From: Panacagrimonas sp052387695
GTDB taxonomy: Bacteria > Pseudomonadota > Gammaproteobacteria > Nevskiales > Nevskiaceae
Direction of reading: 5' to 3'
Length of the DNA stretch: 64,000 bases
Assembly: GCA_052387695.1 (NCBI GenBank)
Contig: JBQTIX010000082.1
Coordinates: 1 to 64,000, forward strand
Made by a program: the position numbers and the translations under genes. This document shows, one piece after another, positions 59,088 through 64,000 of the stretch. Numbering within the stretch: position 1 is the first letter of the stretch; every line of letters begins with the position of its first letter. The notes below the pieces were generated by a model. That model ran no database searches. It saw only the letters and a program-made list of their open reading frames with translations, and had not been told where the DNA came from.

Positions 59088-61880
59088 TCAGTCGTCGTTG
59101 CGGATCGTGCCTACGCCCTGTGCATCGCTGAGGGTGGCCCGTGTCGGGTTGTTGAGATTGACGAAGAAGTTCTCGTTGGACTCCTTCGACGAATCGCCTT
59201 TCACGGTGATTTCGACCGTCCGCGAGGTCGAGCCAGGCGAAAAACTCACGGTGCCGGTCTTTGACGTGTAGTCGCCGGGCGCACGGGCCGAGCCGTTGGC
59301 TGTGGCGAACCGCACGGTCACGGTCTGGGTTGAGGAGCGACTCAGCCGGACCGTGAATCTCGCCGGCGTGTTCCGGCCGCTCCTGCCTTCGGTGACCGAC
59401 ACATCGCCGATCGTGATGGCGGGCAGGCTGGAGCCGGAGTCATCGTTCTGGATCGTCCCGGTGCCGTTGCCATCGGCGATGGTCGCGCCGCCGGGGTTAC
59501 TGAGCGTGACGGTGAAGGTTTCGTTCTGCTCCACCAGGGTGTCTCCGTTGACCGTCACGGTAAAGGTTTTGGAGGTCTCGCCTGCAGCAAAGCTGAGCGA
59601 GCCGCTGCGCCCCACGTAGTCACTGCTTCCGGAGGTCGCCGTGCCGTCTGAGGTGGCGAAATCCACTGTCACAGGGTCGCTGGCGGCCTGAGAAAGAGTC
59701 ACGGTGAACGTGGCGCTGACAGACCCCGCGTTACCCTCGGTCACGCTGGCGTTGCCGACCGACAGCGCGGGCGCGCCGCCGCCACCCCCGTCGGAACTGG
59801 CGCTGAAAACACCGTTGGAGACGTCGTAGAAGATGTTGTTGCTGCTCTTGATCTTGATGCGCGCGGTGCTGGTCGAGGTGTCGGGAGGAAGGGTGATCTG
59901 CTGCGACCCGTCGTTCGGCGTAGCCGTCAGCACCGGCTGATACGTCTGGCCGTTGTCGGCGGAGAACAGGATGTCGACGTTGCTGGCATTGATCGCGCCG
60001 CCGCTGCTGCCCGCGACGTTCCAGGTGACCACCGCGGTCCCGTTGACGGTCTCGCCGCCGTTGGGCGAGGTGACCGCGAACGCCGCACCGGTATTGACCG
60101 TGGTCAGGGTCATTGTGTCGGTGCCGATACGGCCGCCGTCTGCGTCGTTGTCGCGCAGGGTCACGCGAAACGTGAGCGTGCGGGAGGTGGTGGGCAGGAT
60201 TTCTCCCGCCGCCGCCGCGGTCTGGCCCAATACGGTGGACAGGCGCGGAACGCTGCGGGTCGGGCTGGTGCTCGCAGGAAACGACCGGATGATCGGTCCG
60301 CTGCCACCGTCGCCCGCCGCCAGGGTTCTGGCCGGACCCAGGTCGTACTGTTCCCACAGGTAGGTCAGATTGGCGTTGCCGTCGGAATCGCTGCCGCCGG
60401 TCGCGGTCAGTTCAAACGGCGTGCGTGCCGGAATGGTGAAATTGGGTCCCGCGTTGACCGTCGGCTCGCCACCGTTGACGCCCGTGACCTTGGTCGAGCA
60501 GCTATTGCCGTCGCCGCTAAAAACGCCACTGCCTGCCGTGAAATTCAGGATTTCCTCTATCGAGCGGTAATGGAAGAAATCGTCCGAGTTGGACTGCACG
60601 TTGTCGGAGGAGCAGATCCCCGCGTAGGCCATGATGGTGGTGCCGCTGCCCGGTTCGAACGCCGCCACCGACTCGCGGTTGCCGCCGCAGGCGCCGGTGG
60701 TCGAGTTGAACGTATGCAGGCCGCCGAACTGATGGCCGATTTCGTGGGCGACGAAATCGATGTCGAACGCATCGCCGACCGGTGCGGACTGGCCGGTGAC
60801 GCCGCGTGCCTTCGCGCCGTTGTTGCAGGGCACTTCCAGGTTTGCGACGCCACCCCCGCCGGTGCTGAACACGTGGCCGATGTCGTAATTGGTGCTGCCG
60901 ATGACCGACGTGATGTTGGTCTGGTTCTGCGACAGCATCGCGACGCCGTCGTCGTTGTCGTAGGGGTCGCCGGAAGCGTTGGTATAGACGATGTTCTGGT
61001 TGTTGCCGATCAGCTGCATGAAGACCGAGGTGTCGCGCAGAAACAACTGGTTGACGCGATTGACCGAGGTCACGATCGCGGCCTGCGCCAGTGCCTTGGT
61101 GCCGCCGTGAAAGGCGGTGTACTCGCCGGTTGCAGCCACCGCCAGCCGGTACACCCGGCGCGCGCCGCCGGTGCTTTCCGCGAGCGACGCCACCGGGCCC
61201 GTGGACGTGAGGCGATGGGCTCGCGGTTCAGCCCCTTCGGTCAGGCACTGGAAAGGCTTGGCGCGCGGCGACAACTGCGCCCGGCCGTAGCTGGCGTAGT
61301 GATCCGCATCGTCGCGCCAGCGCGGATCCACGTAGTACGCGCCTTCGGGCCCCAGCACGCTGGCGTGAAAGCCGCGCGGCCCGCCCCAGTCGAATCGCAG
61401 GCCCATCCCGGGGCGGTCGAGGCTGACGCCGGCGAAGGTGCGCATGGGGAATCCCTGCTGCGCCATCCAGGCTTGCAGGGCCGGTGCCATGACCGGGTCT
61501 TCCCACACCTGGAAGCGCTCGAAGCCGCCATCGGGCCTGGGCAACGACAGGATCGAGGCGCCCCGGGAGGCGTCGCCGCTGTTTTTCGGGGCGGCCGAGA
61601 GCATCGCGTCCAGTGCGTTGCCGCCCAGCCTGACCAGCCGCGCACCGCGCGGATGGATGTGATCCCGCGCGGCTGATCCACCGGACGCTGAACGGGCAGC
61701 GGACTCCGTGACATCGGTCCACAACTCCGAGCCCGTCACGTCCTGTGCCTCTACCCCAAGGCTCCAGGTCAGGGCTGCGGCCGCCACGATTCCGCTCAGG
61801 GCGGATCGCCAGGCTGCGCTTCCGCGGTGCTTGCGACCGATGAGGGAGGTGCTCCGGGACGGGGGGGTGTGGGAGGACAT
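59088..61880 (-). CDS. Secreted reprolysin-like metalloprotease with Calx-beta domains
   Basis: 930 residues. Signal peptide with a long n-region (hydrophobic ALSGIVAAAALTWSLGV then EAQ), a propeptide-like region to about 220, then an M12B/metzincin-type catalytic domain: VYRLAVAATGEYTAFHGGTK and the zinc motif HEIGHQFGGLHTF (HExxHxxGxxH, about residue 378) with TIMAYAGIC supplying the Met-turn. Ig-like domains (TVNAGPNFTIPARTPFELTA; VTSPNGGETVNGTAVVTWNV) and two Calx-beta domains (about 695-810 and 820-930, ending IQNDD and IRNDD) follow. The layout suits an extracellular protease. The last residues are the end of Calx-beta; there is no sorting signal. Convergence with family C repeats marks its 3' side. 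Confidence 0.9.
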   Translation of the reverse strand: MSSHTPPSRSTSLIGRKHRGSAAWRSALSGIVAAAALTWSLGVEAQDVTGSELWTDVTESAARSASGGSAARDHIHPRGARLVRLGGNALDAMLSAAPKNSGDASRGASILSLPRPDGGFERFQVWEDPVMAPALQAWMAQQGFPMRTFAGVSLDRPGMGLRFDWGGPRGFHASVLGPEGAYYVDPRWRDDADHYASYGRAQLSPRAKPFQCLTEGAEPRAHRLTSTGPVASLAESTGGARRVYRLAVAATGEYTAFHGGTKALAQAAIVTSVNRVNQLFLRDTSVFMQLIGNNQNIVYTNASGDPYDNDDGVAMLSQNQTNITSVIGSTNYDIGHVFSTGGGGVANLEVPCNNGAKARGVTGQSAPVGDAFDIDFVAHEIGHQFGGLHTFNSTTGACGGNRESVAAFEPGSGTTIMAYAGICSSDNVQSNSDDFFHYRSIEEILNFTAGSGVFSGDGNSCSTKVTGVNGGEPTVNAGPNFTIPARTPFELTATGGSDSDGNANLTYLWEQYDLGPARTLAAGDGGSGPIIRSFPASTSPTRSVPRLSTVLGQTAAAAGEILPTTSRTLTFRVTLRDNDADGGRIGTDTMTLTTVNTGAAFAVTSPNGGETVNGTAVVTWNVAGSSGGAINASNVDILFSADNGQTYQPVLTATPNDGSQQITLPPDTSTSTARIKIKSSNNIFYDVSNGVFSASSDGGGGGAPALSVGNASVTEGNAGSVSATFTVTLSQAASDPVTVDFATSDGTATSGSSDYVGRSGSLSFAAGETSKTFTVTVNGDTLVEQNETFTVTLSNPGGATIADGNGTGTIQNDDSGSSLPAITIGDVSVTEGRSGRNTPARFTVRLSRSSTQTVTVRFATANGSARAPGDYTSKTGTVSFSPGSTSRTVEITVKGDSSKESNENFFVNLNNPTRATLSDAQGVGTIRNDD

Positions 61881-62077
61881 GGGCGACTCCTGGGAAGCCT
61901 GGGATTGCGACGAAGCGAGCGCTTGCTGGCGACGCTATGTATGCCAGCGCACTGTATCCCGGCTTCTTCCGACCTGTCCGAGACCTGCGTCACAGTTCGC
62001 CCGCACTAGGTAATTGCCCTTAGAACAGAACTTGCTGAAGCCCTGGCACGAGCACTCGGAACGGCGATCAGACGGCG

Positions 62078-64000
62078 ATGGCGGCAGGCGGCGGGTGGCG
62101 GGGAAGACTCCAGGTGCTCGGCCGCAGCGGGTTGGGCGCGCCGATCCTGCTGTTGCTGATCCTCGGCATGATGGTGGTGCCGATGGCCCCGGTGGTGCTG
62201 GACCTCGCGTTCACCTTCAACATCGCGCTGTCCATCGTGATCCTGCTCGCCGTGGTGTACGTGATGCGGCCGCTGGAATTCAGCGCGTTTCCCACCGTGC
62301 TGCTGCTGGCGACCCTGATGCGCCTGTCGCTCAACGTGGCATCCGCGCGCGTGGTGCTGATGCACGGACACGAAGGCCCGCACGCGGCCGGCAGGGTGAT
62401 CGAGGCCTTCGGCGAGTTCGTGGTCGGCGGCAGTTTCGCGGTCGGCATCATCGTGTTCATCATCCTCACCATCGTCAACTTCATGGTGGTGACCAAGGGC
62501 GCCGAACGCGTCTCGGAAGTTTCCGCACGCTTTGTTCTTGACGCGCTGCCGGGCCGGCAGATGGCGATCGACGCAGATCTGAACGCCGGTTTGTTGACGC
62601 GCGAGGAAGCCAAGGTCCGGCGCGAGGAAGTGCGCGAGGAAGGCGACTTCTATGGGTCGATGGACGGCGCGTCCAAGTTCATCCGCGGCGATGCGATCGC
62701 CGGGATCATGATCCTGCTCATCAACATCATCGGCGGCCTGTTCATCGGCACGATGGAGCATGGGCTCGACATCGCCACGGCGGCGCGCAATTACACCTTG
62801 CTGACCATCGGCGACGGTCTGGTCGCGCAGGTTCCGTCCCTGCTCATGTCCACCGCCGTCGCCGTGCTGGTGACGCGCATGTCGCGGGCGCAGGACATTG
62901 CCGGCTCGGTGATCTCGCAGGTGTTCGCGCAGCCCAGGGTGCTGGGTATCGCGTCCGGTGTGCTGGGTTTGATCGGCCTGATTCCGGGCATGCCCAACCT
63001 CGTGTTTCTGATCCTGTCCGGCGCCTGCGGCGGCGCGGCCTGGCTGATGGCGCGTCGTCGTCGCCAGAACGCGGCCGCGCCGGCCGAAGCACCGAAGCCC
63101 ACCGCGCCCGCCGATCTGAGTTGGGACGACGTGCAGCCGGAAGACCCGCTGGGTCTCGAAGTCGGCTATCGCCTGATCCCGCTGGTCGATCAGCGCCAGG
63201 GTGGCGAGCTGATGGCGCGGATCAAGGGTGTGCGCCGCAAGCTCACCCAGGACCTGGGCTTCCTGGTCCCGCCGGTGCACATCCGCGACAACCTGGAACT
63301 TGCGCCCAACGGCTATCGCATCACCCTGCTCGGCGTACCGCTGTCCAGCGGCCAGCTCTATCCCGACCGGGAACTGGCGCTCAACCCCGGACGGGTGTTT
63401 GGCGTGGTCGAAGGGATCGCGACCAAGGACCCGACCTTCGGCATGGACGCGGTGTGGATCGAGCGCGGCCGGCGCGAGCACGCGCAGTCGCTGGGCTACA
63501 CGGTGGTGGACCCGGCGACCGTCGTGGCCACCCACCTGTCGCATCTGATTGGCGAACACGCGGCTGAACTGTTCGGGTTCGACGAGGCGCAAGCCCTGCT
63601 CAACGGGCTCGCCAAGTCCTGCCCCAAGCTGGTCGAGGACCTGGTTCCGAAGACCTTGTCGCTCGCGCTGTTCGTGAAAGCCCTGCAAGGACTCCTGAAC
63701 GAACGCGTGTCCATCCGCAACCTGAGAGTGATCGCCGAAGCCGTGGCGGAAGGCGCTCCGCGCAGCCAGGATCCCGTCATCCTCACGGGTGCTGCGAGAG
63801 TCGCTCTGGGTCGCCAGATCGTGCAGGAAATCAATGGACTGGAAGAGGAGCTGCAAGTACTGACCTTGTCCCCGCCGCTGGAACAGGTGTTGCAAAACAG
63901 CGTTGCGACGGGCAGCTCCGCCCTCGAACCCGGACTCGCAGAACGCATGCACCAGTCGCTCGCCGCAAGCAGCCAGAAGCAGGAAGCCGGAGGCCGCGTG
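62078..64000 (+). CDS. flhA: Flagellar export apparatus protein FlhA (3' end beyond window)
   Basis: 641 codons are present, open to the window edge; the family is about 690-700 residues, so roughly 50 are missing. It is the inner-membrane export gate of the flagellar type III system. It begins MAAGGGWRGRLQVLGRSGLG, then eight membrane segments: GMMVVPMAPVVLDLAFTFNI, the LRLSLNVASAR-like MRLSLNVASARVVLMHG, the FHIPEP-type loop RQMAIDADLNAGLLTREEAK, REEGDFYGSMDGASKFIRGD. The cytoplasmic nonameric-ring domain starts at about 350 (DPLGLEVGYRLIPLVDQRQG). The ATG at 62078 has no strong Shine-Dalgarno. It probably opens a flagellar cluster extending to the right. Confidence 0.96.
   Translation, partial: MAAGGGWRGRLQVLGRSGLGAPILLLLILGMMVVPMAPVVLDLAFTFNIALSIVILLAVVYVMRPLEFSAFPTVLLLATLMRLSLNVASARVVLMHGHEGPHAAGRVIEAFGEFVVGGSFAVGIIVFIILTIVNFMVVTKGAERVSEVSARFVLDALPGRQMAIDADLNAGLLTREEAKVRREEVREEGDFYGSMDGASKFIRGDAIAGIMILLINIIGGLFIGTMEHGLDIATAARNYTLLTIGDGLVAQVPSLLMSTAVAVLVTRMSRAQDIAGSVISQVFAQPRVLGIASGVLGLIGLIPGMPNLVFLILSGACGGAAWLMARRRRQNAAAPAEAPKPTAPADLSWDDVQPEDPLGLEVGYRLIPLVDQRQGGELMARIKGVRRKLTQDLGFLVPPVHIRDNLELAPNGYRITLLGVPLSSGQLYPDRELALNPGRVFGVVEGIATKDPTFGMDAVWIERGRREHAQSLGYTVVDPATVVATHLSHLIGEHAAELFGFDEAQALLNGLAKSCPKLVEDLVPKTLSLALFVKALQGLLNERVSIRNLRVIAEAVAEGAPRSQDPVILTGAARVALGRQIVQEINGLEEELQVLTLSPPLEQVLQNSVATGSSALEPGLAERMHQSLAASSQKQEAGGRV

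Noticed and set aside
1..64000. tRNA, rRNA, insertion sequences, prophage, toxin-antitoxin or restriction systems
   Set aside because: Looked for by sequence patterns and protein families; none could be supported.

Overview
The window is GC-rich, gene-dense chromosomal DNA from a free-living Gram-negative bacterium. The gene set (priA, glnK-amtB, dapF-DUF484, ampD-ampE, apaG, a tripartite RND pump, DUF1302/DUF1329 and flhA) fits Gammaproteobacteria. Secreted beta-helix/Calx-beta proteins together with many short palindromic repeats suggest Xanthomonadales/Lysobacterales; that placement is an inference from style, not from a marker gene. I see no rRNA, tRNA, CRISPR, prophage or IS element. The left edge cuts a repeat and the right edge cuts flhA.

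Layout. 0.2-10.8 kb is mostly housekeeping: priA, a nitrogen module glnK-amtB with an NtrC-like palindrome and a sigma-54-like promoter, a small lipoprotein, DUF484-dapF, a GFA protein, a GST, and mgtE-tauE-thioesterase. 11-27 kb is accessory: a secreted Calx-beta protein, divergent from a membrane-anchored regulator that fuses a winged helix, a Ser/Thr kinase and TPRs; then a small secreted protein with a membrane-anchored partner; then three tandem paralogous surface beta-helix proteins with exchanged C-terminal modules. 27-33 kb holds cyclase-GMC oxidoreductase, a lipoprotein hydrolase and an MFS carrier. 33-41 kb holds apaG, a YdbH/AsmA-like protein, a BtuF-like receptor, ampE-ampD and an M16 protease. 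41-52 kb holds a small exported protein, a PhoX phosphatase, an M61 peptidase, an exopolysaccharide-initiating transferase, and DUF1302 plus DUF1329 proteins. 52-58.5 kb is a tetR-OMF-MFP-RND efflux operon. The window ends with a reprolysin-like metalloprotease carrying Calx-beta domains and the start of flhA.

Most notable observation. Seven 11-bp units (consensus GTCAGGAAACC) lie head to tail at 17002-17078 upstream of the small secreted protein. Three TCAGGA units at the same 11-bp period lie at 23575-23607 upstream of the third beta-helix gene. Related copies lie at 12947-12990 between the Calx-beta gene and the winged-helix kinase. OmpR/PhoB-type winged helices bind direct repeats of about this period, and the kinase carries such a domain. 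I propose, as inference, a locally encoded, membrane-tethered kinase/transcription factor controlling a set of surface proteins.

The second theme is repeats. Family A (about 40-140 bp, two imperfect hairpins beginning GTAGGTCGG) occurs about 14 times, often directly at gene ends, and in at least three genes its TAG is the stop codon. Family B (about 120-140 bp, long terminal inverted repeats) occurs four times and brackets the second beta-helix gene. A composite family C encloses family A elements. Other common palindromes sit on or near the 5' ends of the cyclase and MFS genes.
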